Assembly (NCBI GenBank): GCA_012960225.1 | Contig: DUBS01000054.1 | Span: 1 to 64,000, forward strand | Direction of reading: 5' to 3' | Source of the DNA: Gemmatimonadota bacterium | GTDB taxonomy: Bacteria > Gemmatimonadota > Gemmatimonadetes > Longimicrobiales > Gaopeijiaceae | Length of the DNA: 64,000 nt | Part shown: in pieces, positions 44,968-55,211 of the stretch | Numbering within the stretch: the stretch's first letter is position 1 | Layout: every line of letters starts with the position of its first letter | Notes under the pieces: generated by a model | Told to the model about the DNA's origin: nothing | What the model saw: only the letters and a program-made list of their open reading frames with translations | The model's database searches: none | Made by a program: the position numbers and the translations under genes

Positions 44968-46004
44968 CAGGGCACCAAGACGACTTTGCCAAAAACGTGA
45001 CCAGATTCAAGTATTTCATGTGCTGTACGAGCTTGGTCGAGTGGCAGGATCTGATGGATAACCGGATCGAAACTCCCTTCGAACACCAGACGCATCACCC
45101 GCCGGAATTCTGCCGGAGTTCCCATGGTACTCCCCATGATCGTCAGCTGTTTCCAGAATAGTAAGCGGATCTCAGTAATTCCTCTGGATCCGGTAGTAGC
45201 ACCAGACGTGACCAACCGACCCCTTATTCCCAGAGATCGCACGCATTGCTGCCAAACATTCTCCCCAACGGTATCAAACACAATATCGACGCACGCCTTG
45301 TCGGTATCACGCCACACTTCACGTGCGAAGTCCACTTTTTCACGATCGTAAACCACATGAGCTCCTAGGTCTGTTGCGCGGGCTACGTTCTGTGACCCAC
45401 TCGTAACTGCATAAACCTTTGCTCCCGCTCTAGAAGCGACTTGCACGGCGGCGGTGCCTACACCTCCCGATGTTCCTGTAATTAGAACCCGCTCTCCTGC
45501 CTGCAGCTGGCCCCGAGTCAACAGAGCTCGCCAAGCGGTGACGAATACCAACCCTGCCGCAGCAGCTCTCTCAAAGGACACATGTTCAGGGATCTCGAGA
45601 AGGTTCTCTGCGGGAACAACCGTATATTCAGCAAACCCTCCCTGAGTGTGCTCACCGATGATTTGAAATGGGGACGGCTCGAATGATTCACCACGCCCGG
45701 GCCCTTCATACCACCTGTAGGAGATGGATGGGTCGACAACAACCCGGAGACCGATTGGCACATCTTTGGCACCCGGCCCAGTCGCATCGACAATTCCGGC
45801 CACATCTGAGCCACCTATATGTGGCATGGGCGTCTCGATCGGAAGGCCTCGGCGGACCCATAGATCGAGATGATTCATGGAAGCAGCTTTCACCTTGATA
45901 CGCACCTCTCCTGGGCCCGGTTCCGGGATCGGTACATCCGTGATCTCAATTACCTCTGGCCCGCCGTAGTCAGAAAACAGTGCTGCTCGCATCTTTCGTG
46001 CCAT
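44967..46004 (-). CDS. MDR-superfamily alcohol dehydrogenase / quinone oxidoreductase
   Basis: 345 residues. The GroES-like part has PGPGEVRIKVKAASMNHLDLWVRRG and PHIGGSDVAGIVDA. The Rossmann part has ERVLITGTSGGVGTAAVQVA (NADPH-binding AxxGxxG) and a conserved end EILESGHVFGKVVLVP. The structural-zinc Cys cluster of classical alcohol dehydrogenases is missing and no catalytic Cys stands at the usual site, so it belongs to the zinc-free quinone-oxidoreductase-like branch. Substrate unknown. Translationally coupled to the MazG-like gene. Confidence 0.9.
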   Translation of the reverse strand: MARKMRAALFSDYGGPEVIEITDVPIPEPGPGEVRIKVKAASMNHLDLWVRRGLPIETPMPHIGGSDVAGIVDATGPGAKDVPIGLRVVVDPSISYRWYEGPGRGESFEPSPFQIIGEHTQGGFAEYTVVPAENLLEIPEHVSFERAAAAGLVFVTAWRALLTRGQLQAGERVLITGTSGGVGTAAVQVASRAGAKVYAVTSGSQNVARATDLGAHVVYDREKVDFAREVWRDTDKACVDIVFDTVGENVWQQCVRSLGIRGRLVTSGATTGSRGITEIRLLFWKQLTIMGSTMGTPAEFRRVMRLVFEGSFDPVIHQILPLDQARTAHEILESGHVFGKVVLVP

Positions 46005-46206
46005 GACGCAAAACCTTGTTTGGCAAGATCTCCGTCAAAGAAGACTCGCGCGATGAATGCAACCCTCAGAGGCCGTAAGAAAGTCTAGAGAACCATTATC
46101 TTCGTCACAACCGAAGAGAATCAGTGGCCACCCAGGTCCCACTCGTCTAGCTTCGATACGAGCCTGCAGCCGCCACCGCCAGCATTGCTTCCGGTCTCCC
46201 CATACT

Positions 46207-46587
46207 ATGCCTCATCAAGATCCTGACCACCAACTCGAGACCAAAAGGGCCAAGAACCCAGACGACTCAACCTTAGGCGGCTACCTCCGCCTACACAGCC
46301 GGCCACCAGCGTTTGAAGGATCGGACAAACATCCTTACACCGTGTCTATAGAAGTAGAGCAGACAGGCAACCTACGTGCACCATACAGTGGTTACTTGGT
46401 CTTCCCAAGATGGGCAGAAACGGGAGTTGGTATCGTCGGGCATGTGGAAACCTCTATCCTTGTGGAAGCACGCTCCGCACCTCAGGCAATACAGGCCCTT
46501 GAATCGCTTACGCTATACGAGGTGAAAGATCAGCTGGAGAAAGCCATCATCCGCCAGTCAGAACTCAGAACTGAGGAAGGCTCCTAG
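46207..46587 (+). CDS. Conserved-looking protein of unknown function upstream of queE
   Basis: 126 residues from the ATG at 46207; the frame is open from 46057 but the earlier part has an unusual Arg/Ser/His composition and no family feel. The sequence has a charged N-terminus and one alpha/beta domain (HPYTVSIEVEQTGNLRAPYSGYLVFPRW, VGHVETSILVEARSAPQAIQALESLTL). I do not recognise it. queE starts one base after its stop, so they share a transcript. Confidence 0.6.
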   Translation: MPHQDPDHQLETKRAKNPDDSTLGGYLRLHSRPPAFEGSDKHPYTVSIEVEQTGNLRAPYSGYLVFPRWAETGVGIVGHVETSILVEARSAPQAIQALESLTLYEVKDQLEKAIIRQSELRTEEGS

Positions 46588-46588
46588 C

Positions 46589-47257
46589 ATGAGCACATCC
46601 TTTCTGAGAATCACCGAGATCTTTTACTCAATTCAGGGAGAGTCAACCTGGGTTGGAACACCTTGCACTTTCGTACGCCTGACAGGATGTCCACTACGAT
46701 GTGTCTGGTGTGATACTGCGTACGCGTTTAGCGGCGGTAAGCTGATGGGTTTTGGAGAGATTCTCGAGTCTGTTATGTCATACCCTGCCAGGATCGTGGA
46801 AGTAACGGGTGGCGAACCATTAACTCACCCCGGAGCATTTAAACTCATCCAGCTACTAATCGAGCAAGAATATACAGTGCTCGTTGAAACATCAGGTGCA
46901 TTCGACGTAAGTGCACTTGATCCGCGAGCACACAAGATCATGGACCTAAAATGCCCCGGGTCTGGAGAGTCAGAGCGCAACCTGTGGAGTAACCTAGACC
47001 ACCTTACCGAACGTGATGAGATCAAGTTCGTAGTTCATGATCGAAGTGACTACGAATGGGCCCGCCAAACCATTCGAGACCAGGGACTAGATGAACGCCT
47101 TGAGAATGGTTCACTTCGAGCGCTCCTGATATCTCCGGTATGGGAACAAATAGACCTAGAAGCCTTGGCTTCTTGGATCTTGGAGGATGAACTACCCGTA
47201 AGATTCCAACTTCAGCTCCATAAACAAATATGGGGAGCTGAGCGGATAGGGGTTTGA
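46589..47257 (+). CDS. queE: 7-carboxy-7-deazaguanine synthase QueE
   Basis: 222 residues. This radical-SAM enzyme makes the deazaguanine core of queuosine precursors. Signature parts: EIFYSIQGESTWVGTPCTFVRL, then the iron-sulfur motif CPLRCVWC (about residue 33, C-x3-C-x2-C), WCDTAYAF, and EVTGGEPLTHP. The 4-base spacing of the first two Cys is the standard radical-SAM arrangement here. It follows an unknown gene by one base and precedes a Nudix gene. Confidence 0.95.
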   Translation: MSTSFLRITEIFYSIQGESTWVGTPCTFVRLTGCPLRCVWCDTAYAFSGGKLMGFGEILESVMSYPARIVEVTGGEPLTHPGAFKLIQLLIEQEYTVLVETSGAFDVSALDPRAHKIMDLKCPGSGESERNLWSNLDHLTERDEIKFVVHDRSDYEWARQTIRDQGLDERLENGSLRALLISPVWEQIDLEALASWILEDELPVRFQLQLHKQIWGAERIGV

Positions 47258-47305
47258 GCGTTACCGCTAAGATATAATCCGCCCTAATCCACGACCTGAC
47301 ATCCT

Positions 47306-47923
47306 GTGATATTCTCTCATACCCAAGAAACTGACTCTCGATTCAAAGCACTCGCTAAAACTCTGTCTCTTTGCTCGAGTAAAGAAAACATCTCCCCAGT
47401 TATGCCAGGTGCTCAGTTTCAGGCCGCAGTTTCGGTAGTACTTCGTAGCGCAGAGGGTTTGGATTTGCTTTTGATCAAGCGTGCTTATTTTGATCGTGAC
47501 CCTTGGTCTGGCCACATGGCACTACCCGGAGGACGTCGAGATCCGAAAGATATCGACCTTAAGCACACTGCGATAAGGGAGACGATGGAGGAGACTGCAC
47601 TCGAGTTAGACCAAGGCGCCCAACACCTCGGTCAACTTAAGGCACTGAAGCCCACCTCAGTCCGCTTACCCAAACTCACTATCACTCCCTTCGTTTTTGG
47701 AGTCGGAAGACATACTCAGGCCGCCGTTGCCAGTCCTGAGATCAATCAGGTCTTCTGGGTTTCTCTCGATGAATTGCGCGGACGCGACTCCAACTCATAT
47801 GTGGAAATCCCCATGCCTGATGGTCGCAAACAGGACTTTTCATGCTACATGGTAGAAGAGGAACCTGTATGGGGGCTCACTTATCGGATAATTTCTGAGC
47901 TCCTCGAACTGTGCCCCCCTTGA
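47306..47923 (+). CDS. Nudix hydrolase (CoA-pyrophosphatase-like)
   Basis: 205 residues from GTG at 47306; ATG at 47402 (MPGAQFQAAV) is an alternative that keeps the whole fold. The Nudix box is GGRRDPKDIDLKHTAIRETMEETAL (with RETMEE at its core), where the first Glu is Asp and the late Gly is Ala. PWSGHMALPGGR just before is typical of the CoA diphosphatase branch (NudL). It probably cleaves a nucleoside diphosphate derivative. It follows queE by 48 bases and converges on the TolB-like gene after 18 bases. Confidence 0.88.
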   Translation: MIFSHTQETDSRFKALAKTLSLCSSKENISPVMPGAQFQAAVSVVLRSAEGLDLLLIKRAYFDRDPWSGHMALPGGRRDPKDIDLKHTAIRETMEETALELDQGAQHLGQLKALKPTSVRLPKLTITPFVFGVGRHTQAAVASPEINQVFWVSLDELRGRDSNSYVEIPMPDGRKQDFSCYMVEEEPVWGLTYRIISELLELCPP

Positions 47924-47941
47924 GACCCTCCAGATAGAACC

Positions 47942-49006
47942 CTAGGGAGTCTCTATCCATTCTGCGATAAAGACATTCGTATCACTCGTACCCCCATTGT
48001 TCCGGTTCGAACCGAACACGAGGTATCGTCCGTCTGGGCTAAAAACAGGGAAGCCATCAAACCCTTCCGCGTACGTGATCCTGGTAAGCTCACCCCCATC
48101 TATGTTGATCATGTAGATTTCAAAATCTCTACCGTCAGGATCATGGTGATTCGAACTGAACAGAATCTTCTCGCCTGATGGATGCCAATAAGGTGCAAAG
48201 TTGGCACCTCCAAGGTGTGTCACTTGCTCCTGGTTAGACCCATCAGCATCCATAATATAGATCTCCAACTCACCCGGCCTCAGAAGGCCTTGAGAAAGTA
48301 GGCGCCTATAATCCTCTAGCTCCGGTCCTTCCTCCGGATAGTATGCCCGCCAGATAATCTTGGATCCGTCAGGTGAATAAAATGCCCCACCGTCATAACC
48401 GGGGCGATCCGTGAGTCGTAGCAAATCGGAGCCATCCGGAGCCATCGAGTACAGTTCTAAGTCACCGTCTCGCGCACTCGTAAATACAATGCGATCACCG
48501 ATCGGGGAGAACGTCGCTTCAGCGTCATAACCGTCTTCGGTCGTCAATTGCCGGAGATTGGATCCATCCAGGTTGGAAGCAAAAACATCGTATGTATCGT
48601 ACACCGGCCACACATAGCCCATCGAAAAATCGGGGTTCTCAGGGCAAGCCGCATTGTGATGGTGGGTGGAGGAGTACAGAATCTCGTTTCCGGAAGGGTA
48701 GAAATAGGAGCAGGTAGTGCGGCCATCACCTGTGCTGACCAGACGTGTTTCAAGGCTTTCCGGATCGAGTACATAAATCTGGTCACACTCCGCATCTGGC
48801 TTACGTGCTTGATAAATCAACTGTGAGCCGTCAAAAGCCCAGTATGCCTCGGCATTCTCTCCACCTGAAGTGAGTTGCCGAACATTACGCAGTTGTACCT
48901 CGCCTTCCATTGCTAGACTGCCAGTAGCTCCAGCATCTTCTTCTACGGCACATCCACCACCGATCAAACAAAGTATAGCAAACGAGACACGATAATGATG
49001 TTTCAC
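47942..49006 (-). CDS. TolB-like beta-propeller lipoprotein
   Basis: 354 residues with a lipoprotein signal ending LIGGGC. Six WD40/PD40 blades are visible through repeats such as [50 protein letters not shown] and [14 protein letters not shown]. The fold matches TolB-type proteins that interact with periplasmic partners, but there is no TolB N-terminal domain. It is divergent from the M28 peptidase; their likely start regions overlap by 12 bases. Function unknown. Confidence 0.85.
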   Translation of the reverse strand: MKHHYRVSFAILCLIGGGCAVEEDAGATGSLAMEGEVQLRNVRQLTSGGENAEAYWAFDGSQLIYQARKPDAECDQIYVLDPESLETRLVSTGDGRTTCSYFYPSGNEILYSSTHHHNAACPENPDFSMGYVWPVYDTYDVFASNLDGSNLRQLTTEDGYDAEATFSPIGDRIVFTSARDGDLELYSMAPDGSDLLRLTDRPGYDGGAFYSPDGSKIIWRAYYPEEGPELEDYRRLLSQGLLRPGELEIYIMDADGSNQEQVTHLGGANFAPYWHPSGEKILFSSNHHDPDGRDFEIYMINIDGGELTRITYAEGFDGFPVFSPDGRYLVFGSNRNNGGTSDTNVFIAEWIETP

Positions 49007-50779
49007 AAGAAGTACCTTTCACTCAAATCAGGAATGTCATATCTCATAATACAGCTGAGCACAGTCTTTATATATTTGCTGCTAATAGCAGTTCCTGTCC
49101 ATGCTCAGCAAACGACTTGTCCTGCCCTACAGCCCGGCCTCGATGCCATAACACATATCCGTTTCCTCGCAGATGATCGTCTTGAGGGTCGGGAGGTGGG
49201 CACCGCCGGAGCCCGCTGCGCTGCTGAATACATCGCTGCCCAATTCAGCTACATCGGCCTAGAACCTGCCGGAGAGGCCAACACTTTCTTTCAACCCTTT
49301 CCTATTCGAAAAGGCGCAACCCTTGGCGCGGATAACATTCTAGAAGTCGCTGGCCAACGCTACATCCTTGAGAGCGACTGGGTGCCCCTTGGATTCTCGG
49401 CGACTCAAGAACTTGAGGCACCCTTGGTTTATGGTGGATATGGGCTACTTCGAGCTAACGGCAACGAGGACCCTTATGCGCACTTGGATCTCAACGGCAA
49501 GATCGTTGTGGTCGAGTGGGGGGACCCTGACGCACCGCATGGAGAGTCCATACGTGCTGATCCTCATTTCAAGGCGATCTTCGCAGAGGGCCGTGATGCT
49601 GCAGGCATCATCGTGCTCCTACCTGAAGGGTGGAGCCCTCGGCGCCCCGATGACGAAATACGTGCAGTGCTTGGTATTCCGGTAGCAGTCGTACAGGCTG
49701 GGTTAGCCAACTCCATGCGAGTTGGAGCCAATCATCAATCTGTTGCTCGCCTGCATACGGAGGTCCATACCACAATTGCAGAAGCACGAAATGTCGTCGC
49801 TCTGGTACCTGGCACTCACCCCACGCTCAGAGATGAGGTCGTAATCGTCGGCGCACACTATGACCATCTCGGCTTTGGTGGTGAGGGGTCACTCGCACCT
49901 GACTCACGTGAGGTTCACAACGGTGCTGACGATAATGCGAGTGGTAGCAGTGCCTTGATCGAGATCGCTCGCGCGATTCTCACTGGGGAACCACTCGACC
50001 GCAGTACACTCTTCATAGCATTCACAGGCGAGGAGAAGGGCCTATGGGGATCGGGGCACTTCGTTAGGGACCCGACAGTCGACCTCTCCAAGTCCGTCGG
50101 AATGTTGAATCTAGACATGGTCGGTCGGATGGACGGTGACGCGCTCACTATCTTTGGATTCGGTACCGCCCAGGAGTGGGATCAAGTCGTTGATGAAGCA
50201 AACGTCAGGTTGGATCAACCACTTGATCTTTCAAAGGCACCAGACGGTTACGGACCGTCAGATCATTCGTCGTTTTATGGCGAAGGAATCCCAGTCCTTC
50301 ACCTCTTCACCGGTACCCATGAGGATTACCACCGCCCTTCTGACGACTGGCAATTGATTAACTCGAGCGGAGTCACGCGAGTTGTAGCACTCACCGCTGG
50401 CATCGTGAAACGGCTAGCAGATGGGGGGAGTAATTCAGTCACTCTCACACCCATCCAGCAGCCTGCGCCGAACCAAAACTCATCCCCTTCATCCTCAAGT
50501 AGTAGTGGATATGGGTCGGCTTATCTTGGTTCAATCCCAGATATGACGCCTCACGATCATGGCCTCCGCCTGACCGGAGTACGCGAAGGAAGCCCAGCAG
50601 ATCAGGGAGGATTACGAGCTGGAGATGTAGTAGTCGAATTCGATGGTACAGCTATCGGCGATATCTATGCTTATACGTACGCGCTCCAGGCTAAGGAGCC
50701 CGGGGATGAGGTCGTGATCGTGGTTGAGAGAGGGGAAGAGCGAGTTAGCCTAAGGGTAGTGCTCGGTCAGCGGCGCTGA
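48995..50779 (+). CDS. Secreted M28 zinc peptidase with PA and PDZ domains
   Basis: 594 residues from 48995; ATG at 49034 also gives a complete signal peptide ([25 protein letters not shown]), and would avoid overlapping the divergent gene. A PA domain sits in the middle ([19 protein letters not shown]). The M28 zinc ligands are all present: [44 protein letters not shown] and [13 protein letters not shown] Ser-rich linker (SSPSSSSSS) leads to a C-terminal PDZ domain (about 515-590, [22 protein letters not shown]). This is an aminopeptidase-type enzyme acting outside the cytoplasm. Confidence 0.92.
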   Translation: MMFHKKYLSLKSGMSYLIIQLSTVFIYLLLIAVPVHAQQTTCPALQPGLDAITHIRFLADDRLEGREVGTAGARCAAEYIAAQFSYIGLEPAGEANTFFQPFPIRKGATLGADNILEVAGQRYILESDWVPLGFSATQELEAPLVYGGYGLLRANGNEDPYAHLDLNGKIVVVEWGDPDAPHGESIRADPHFKAIFAEGRDAAGIIVLLPEGWSPRRPDDEIRAVLGIPVAVVQAGLANSMRVGANHQSVARLHTEVHTTIAEARNVVALVPGTHPTLRDEVVIVGAHYDHLGFGGEGSLAPDSREVHNGADDNASGSSALIEIARAILTGEPLDRSTLFIAFTGEEKGLWGSGHFVRDPTVDLSKSVGMLNLDMVGRMDGDALTIFGFGTAQEWDQVVDEANVRLDQPLDLSKAPDGYGPSDHSSFYGEGIPVLHLFTGTHEDYHRPSDDWQLINSSGVTRVVALTAGIVKRLADGGSNSVTLTPIQQPAPNQNSSPSSSSSSGYGSAYLGSIPDMTPHDHGLRLTGVREGSPADQGGLRAGDVVVEFDGTAIGDIYAYTYALQAKEPGDEVVIVVERGEERVSLRVVLGQRR

Positions 50780-50823
50780 GAATAGTTAGCCAAATTGAGG
50801 TCACGGGCTCGCGATCCCGAACT

Positions 50824-51969
50824 TTAGTTTTCCGAGCGCTCGATCATGATTCCACGATTGGCAAGTTGCTGGATATACATTTCGGTAGGAACACATTCAG
50901 ACGGGGTGTGCACACCTTTCGGTATTAATCCCGCTGCTTGCATGTACGCTGTTGCGCCAAGTGAGTAGCCCGTGGTTCGCATCATCGCAGTGATCTCTTG
51001 ATCCCGATCGTAGTAGTCGACCATCTCGTATGTCACCGTCCTCGGCACCCCGCCTATAGCCCCGTCTATGACCACCCGCATAACAACCACATCCTCACCT
51101 GACGGCTTGCGTAGTTTCGTATCTAGGACCTTGATCAGAAGATCTCGAGGAACAACAGATGCCCCACCAATCTCAACTGGATCCAAGTCCATAAGACCAA
51201 GGTTCTTCATCGATTTCATGAGCTCACAGTGACCAGGATAGCGGAGCGTCTTGTAGGACATCGATGGAATCAGGCCACGGTAACGATAGGGCATACGCGA
51301 TATCCCACCGGCCGTGAGAAAAGCTTCGAGTTCACCCAATGCTTCGAAAGTCACAGTCTCCACTCCAGTAAGTGGCTCCTTATCAATGACTTCACCACCT
51401 TCTAGTACCAATACCGGTGTTGTGTAATAATCGAGTACACCTTCCAGTGAGTACACGAGTTGATAGTTAAGAGGTGGTTCTGGGACCTGGGGCAACCCAC
51501 CAACGTAGATTTTGACTGATTCGGTTTCATCCAAGGCATCGATTCCACCCTGTGCTAGGATGTTCACCATGCCGGGTGCTAACCCACAGTCCGGAACCAC
51601 TGATACATCCCGCTCTTGTGCCTCGACTGTCATCTTCCTCTGCTGATCAACTATTTCCGTATTACCACCTAGGTCACAAAAATTTGCCTTGGATTCGATT
51701 GCCAAGCGGCTCATGTCTAAATTGAAGTAGTAGGGCAGAGCACTCGCGACACCATCAACACTCTCCACCGCACTCCGCACTGCCACCTCATCAGTAGCAT
51801 CCAAGGTCAAGAGCTCCAGAGCCCCACCCAGGAAATGTTTGAGAAAGGGCCGAGGTTTATTCACGTCTAGATCAGCGAGAACAACTCGATCGACTTCCGG
51901 CCGTTGCAGAAGCTCAAAAGCACAGGCCGAACCCTGCGCCCCTGCTCCAAGGACTAAGAATTTCATCAA
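50824..51969 (-). CDS. Saccharopine dehydrogenase-like NAD(P)-dependent oxidoreductase
   Basis: 381 residues from the ATG at 51969 (a second Met follows directly). Rossmann motif VLGAGAQGSACAFELL at the start, NFCDLGGNTEIVDQQ and PDCGLAPGMVNILAQGG in the middle, as in saccharopine/carboxynorspermidine-type dehydrogenases. The substrate branch cannot be told from the sequence; lysine or polyamine-type metabolism are options. It is co-directional with gyrA, 55 bases downstream. Confidence 0.87.
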   Translation of the reverse strand: MMKFLVLGAGAQGSACAFELLQRPEVDRVVLADLDVNKPRPFLKHFLGGALELLTLDATDEVAVRSAVESVDGVASALPYYFNLDMSRLAIESKANFCDLGGNTEIVDQQRKMTVEAQERDVSVVPDCGLAPGMVNILAQGGIDALDETESVKIYVGGLPQVPEPPLNYQLVYSLEGVLDYYTTPVLVLEGGEVIDKEPLTGVETVTFEALGELEAFLTAGGISRMPYRYRGLIPSMSYKTLRYPGHCELMKSMKNLGLMDLDPVEIGGASVVPRDLLIKVLDTKLRKPSGEDVVVMRVVIDGAIGGVPRTVTYEMVDYYDRDQEITAMMRTTGYSLGATAYMQAAGLIPKGVHTPSECVPTEMYIQQLANRGIMIERSEN

Positions 51970-52023
51970 CGTGGCCTATGACTAGTCGCGGTAATGAACA
52001 TTGCCCAGCTCCTGATAACCTAG

Positions 52024-54537
52024 TTAGTCCAGATCCAGCAAATTCAGTTGCCCTTCCGCATCCACCCCAGTCAGATCACGAGCGGGACCTCCACCGCGTC
52101 CCTCAGCTCTGGTGACTTCTACCACTCTGTCGCCAGAAGTGACTGTAACAATCGCTTTCCCTTGGGTCCTGCGACCCTGGACCGGGACAGAATCTGCGGC
52201 CGCACGACTCACTTGTCCTCCGGCCGTGACAACCATGACTTCGTCAGCGTCCATTACTTCCAACACTGATATAATTGGTGAGCCTTCGTCCCCGCTCGGA
52301 ATAGCCAAGGTCCCCAAGCCACCCCTCTTTTGTAACGGAAATTCAGATACTTCGGTGCGTTTTCCGATCCCATCTTCGTTCACGGTTAGAACTGTTGAAT
52401 CCCGACGGATCAGGAGCATCCCGACTACCTCATCATCATTAAGTGTCATTCCTTTGACACCCTGTGCGGTCCGGCCAACTATGCTGATTTCATCTTCTGG
52501 GAACCGGATCGCCCGACCAGACCGGGATAACAACATCACCTCTGCAGTTCCATCCGACAAAGCGACATCCAAGATCGTGTCGTCCTTCTTCAGCCCTGCA
52601 GCCTTCACCCCTCCTACTCGTGGTCGGGAAAACTCTGAAATCGATGTTCTCTTGACCAAACCCAACTTTGATAGGAATACGAGGTGACGATCGGCAACGC
52701 TGAGGTCATCAATCGGAATCATTGCAACAATTCGATCCTTACGCTCCGCGCCCTCCAGTAGTGAGTAAACCGACTGTCCTCGAGATGCCCGAGCACTCTC
52801 AGGCACATCAAAGACAGGCAGAAAGTAACCTTGCCCGTTTTCAGTAAATGTCAGAATCCATCCCTGGGTACGAGCAACAAAGACACGCTCTAGGTAGTCA
52901 TCCTCATAGCGTTCCATCCCTGCAAGTGCCTTTCCAGATCCTACACGGCGCCTATAAAGATGCATCGGCATACGCTTGATGAAGCCTTCATGTGACAGTG
53001 TTATGACAACGTCCTCATCAACGAGTTGGTCTTCAATTGGTGGCTCATCAACCTCCTGTTTCTCGTTATCCATAATCACCGTGCGCCGCTTATTGCCGTA
53101 CTTCTTCACAACATCACCCAGCTCATCAAGCATCGTTTTGAGTTGCAGCTCCTCTGAGCCCAACACCTGTTTGAGCTCGAAGATCACTGACTCCAGCTCC
53201 GCCAAACGATTCTCCAGGTGTGTGCGTTCTAGTGCCGTGAGTCTCGAAAGCCTCATATCCAGAATCGCCGCAGCCTGGATGTCACTGAACCCGAATGAGT
53301 CCTGCAGTTTCTCAGACGCTTCCTGACGATTATTCGATGCTCGAATGATCTTGATGATCTTGTCTATATTTTCCAGAGCAGCCAAGAGACCTTCAGAGAT
53401 GTGACGCTCCGCTTCAGCTTTTTCCAGTTCGTGTCGGGATCGGCGTTGAATCACCTCCACACGGTGGTCTCGAAAGCGCTCGATGAGTTCCTTGAGGTCG
53501 AACTCCTGCGGCTGGCCCTGATCGAGTGCCAGAAGGTGTCCGCCAAACGTCATTTGGAGGCTCGTGCGCTTGTAAAGCATCTTCAATACTGTCTCGGCCT
53601 TTGCCCCCCGCTTGAGTTCAATAACGAGCCGTATTCCATCACGGTCGGTCTCATCACGGATATCAGAGACATCCTGCGCCCGACCAGCCTTGGCCAACTT
53701 GGCGATCTGCTCGATCACTTTCGTCTTGGAAACCGCGTAAGGCAGTTCGGTTACCACTAACTGCTCTCTGCCACCTCGTAGTCCTTCCTTGACCACACGG
53801 GCACGCATCAGGACGCGACCGCGACCCTGGTGGTACATCTCCCTGATCCCCTCACGACTGACGATAAAGCCTCCTGTAGGGAAATCAGGTCCAGGAATAT
53901 GGCGCATGAGGTCGTCCACGCTGCAATCAGGATCAACCACTAGCTGCCGGACGCCAGCAGCAATCTCAGCCAGATTATGAGGCGGCACATTAGTGCTCAT
54001 CCCAACTGCGATACCTGAAGATCCATTGACCAAGAGATTCGGGTACCTAGCAGGCAGGACTAAAGGTTCTTCCAACTGATTATCGAAGTTTGGTTGGAAG
54101 TCGACGGTATCCTTGTGGATATCGTCCAACAATTCGACGGCCAGAGACTCTAATCGAGCTTCAGTGTAACGGTAGGCAGCAGCTGGATCACCGTCGATCG
54201 AACCGAAGTTCCCCTGACCATCGATAAGTGGCATCCTCATGGAAAATTCCTGGACCATCCGCACAAGTGCATCATAGACAGCGGAGTCACCGTGCGGGTG
54301 ATACTTGCCCAGGACATCACCGACAACCGTTGCGCTCTTCTTATAGGGCCGGTCAGGGTGGAGGCTCAATTCATACATCGCATAAAGAATCCGGCGATGA
54401 ACTGGCTTGAGACCATCTCGCACATCAGGCAATGCTCGCTGCACAATTACGCTCATCGAATAATCGAGAAACGATTCACGCATTTCCTCTTCAAGGAGTC
54501 GCGGCAGAATTCGTTCTCGCTTGGACGCGGTGGCCAT
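52024..54537 (-). CDS. gyrA: DNA gyrase subunit A
   Basis: 837 residues. The topoisomerase IIA signature is intact: [39 protein letters not shown] with Ser and Asp at the usual quinolone positions, and the catalytic Tyr in [11 protein letters not shown] (about residue 123). The C-terminal pinwheel domain includes QKRGGLG, a GyrA-box-like motif with Leu where Lys or Arg is usual, supporting GyrA over ParC. Gyrase introduces negative supercoils in DNA with GyrB, which is not in the window. It carries a Gly-rich acidic tail. A 242-base region lies upstream. Confidence 0.95.
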   Translation of the reverse strand: MATASKRERILPRLLEEEMRESFLDYSMSVIVQRALPDVRDGLKPVHRRILYAMYELSLHPDRPYKKSATVVGDVLGKYHPHGDSAVYDALVRMVQEFSMRMPLIDGQGNFGSIDGDPAAAYRYTEARLESLAVELLDDIHKDTVDFQPNFDNQLEEPLVLPARYPNLLVNGSSGIAVGMSTNVPPHNLAEIAAGVRQLVVDPDCSVDDLMRHIPGPDFPTGGFIVSREGIREMYHQGRGRVLMRARVVKEGLRGGREQLVVTELPYAVSKTKVIEQIAKLAKAGRAQDVSDIRDETDRDGIRLVIELKRGAKAETVLKMLYKRTSLQMTFGGHLLALDQGQPQEFDLKELIERFRDHRVEVIQRRSRHELEKAEAERHISEGLLAALENIDKIIKIIRASNNRQEASEKLQDSFGFSDIQAAAILDMRLSRLTALERTHLENRLAELESVIFELKQVLGSEELQLKTMLDELGDVVKKYGNKRRTVIMDNEKQEVDEPPIEDQLVDEDVVITLSHEGFIKRMPMHLYRRRVGSGKALAGMERYEDDYLERVFVARTQGWILTFTENGQGYFLPVFDVPESARASRGQSVYSLLEGAERKDRIVAMIPIDDLSVADRHLVFLSKLGLVKRTSISEFSRPRVGGVKAAGLKKDDTILDVALSDGTAEVMLLSRSGRAIRFPEDEISIVGRTAQGVKGMTLNDDEVVGMLLIRRDSTVLTVNEDGIGKRTEVSEFPLQKRGGLGTLAIPSGDEGSPIISVLEVMDADEVMVVTAGGQVSRAAADSVPVQGRRTQGKAIVTVTSGDRVVEVTRAEGRGGGPARDLTGVDAEGQLNLLDLD

Positions 54538-54779
54538 TCATTCTCCCTGCAATTCTGTCAGAAACTGCGGCAAACGACGTTAGCGCCGCTCCGCGGGCTG
54601 AAGCTTCTCACCTCCCAGAGAGGGTGGCAAGGCGAATCAGGGAAGCTCTTCCTCATACATCCACCGGAAGTAAGCTAGTGAGAATCTTGGTGGACCCTCC
54701 GGGCAGACCTGGCTCATACCTTCAAAGCTTCCTGATGTCAGGAAAACCCTCAGATGTAAGACCTCTCGCTGTATCCTGG
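54538..54779 (-). other. Non-coding stretch upstream of gyrA with several hairpins
   Basis: No gene is evident. On the gyrA strand it holds a perfect 7-bp dyad TTCCTGA-CA-TCAGGAA (about 54726-54741), a 6-bp stem TCCACC/GGTGGA (54660-54695), a CCTC/GAGG dyad near 54612-54630 and three copies of a GAAGCTT-like word. It may be a structured gyrA leader; I could not match it to a known RNA. Confidence 0.35.
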
Positions 54780-55193
54780 TTAGGCTTCCGCTGTTGTTTC
54801 GGGGCCGTGAACTCCTAGAGGCAACGAGACGTGATGTGCTCCGTCGACCCGGACATCAAACGTATAGGTACCCGGATTCGGGAACACCAAACCATCCATA
54901 TTCAATACATGAGGTACTCGGATACTACCTAGTGTTGCTCCTGGGCCAGGGGCCAGTTGCATCTCTCCATCAAGCCGCATCAATTCACTACCTACCGGAT
55001 CCTTGAGTGTAATCTCAATCTCGTGCCGGCCAGTCTCAGTTAGTGGAGCTGAGAAACGGAGAACCAAAGCCATCTTCGGATGCCGAGCAGGGAAGTTAGG
55101 TGTGTGGAGTCGGTCAAAGATGCCGAGAATATTCAACTTTCCGGCACCATCGATTGTGGCTGCATCCGCCAATAGCGCAAGATCGACATCCAT
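54780..55193 (-). CDS. DUF6941 family protein
   Basis: 137 residues. The opening DLALLADAATIDGAGKLNILGIFDRL is typical of DUF6941 proteins. The rest is a single beta-sandwich (MALVLRFSAPLTETGRHEIEITLKD, FPNPGTYTFDVRVDGAHHVSLPLGV). No signal peptide or catalytic motif. It lies 18 bases after the CPBP gene on the same strand and ahead of the gyrA leader. Function unknown. Confidence 0.8.
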   Translation of the reverse strand: MDVDLALLADAATIDGAGKLNILGIFDRLHTPNFPARHPKMALVLRFSAPLTETGRHEIEITLKDPVGSELMRLDGEMQLAPGPGATLGSIRVPHVLNMDGLVFPNPGTYTFDVRVDGAHHVSLPLGVHGPETTAEA

Positions 55194-55211
55194 GATAGAA
55201 GGCTCGTGAGG

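Noticed and set aside
46057-46206. 50-residue N-terminal extension of the gene at 46207
   Set aside because: Composition is odd and no ribosome site supports it; the ATG at 46207 is preferred.
54620-54645. T-box-like sequence (AGGGTGG followed by GCG) on the plus strand
   Set aside because: The match is partial, no specifier structure is seen and no plus-strand gene follows.
54640-54720. Signal recognition particle or RNase P RNA
   Set aside because: The conserved cores of these RNAs are absent; only generic hairpins are present.
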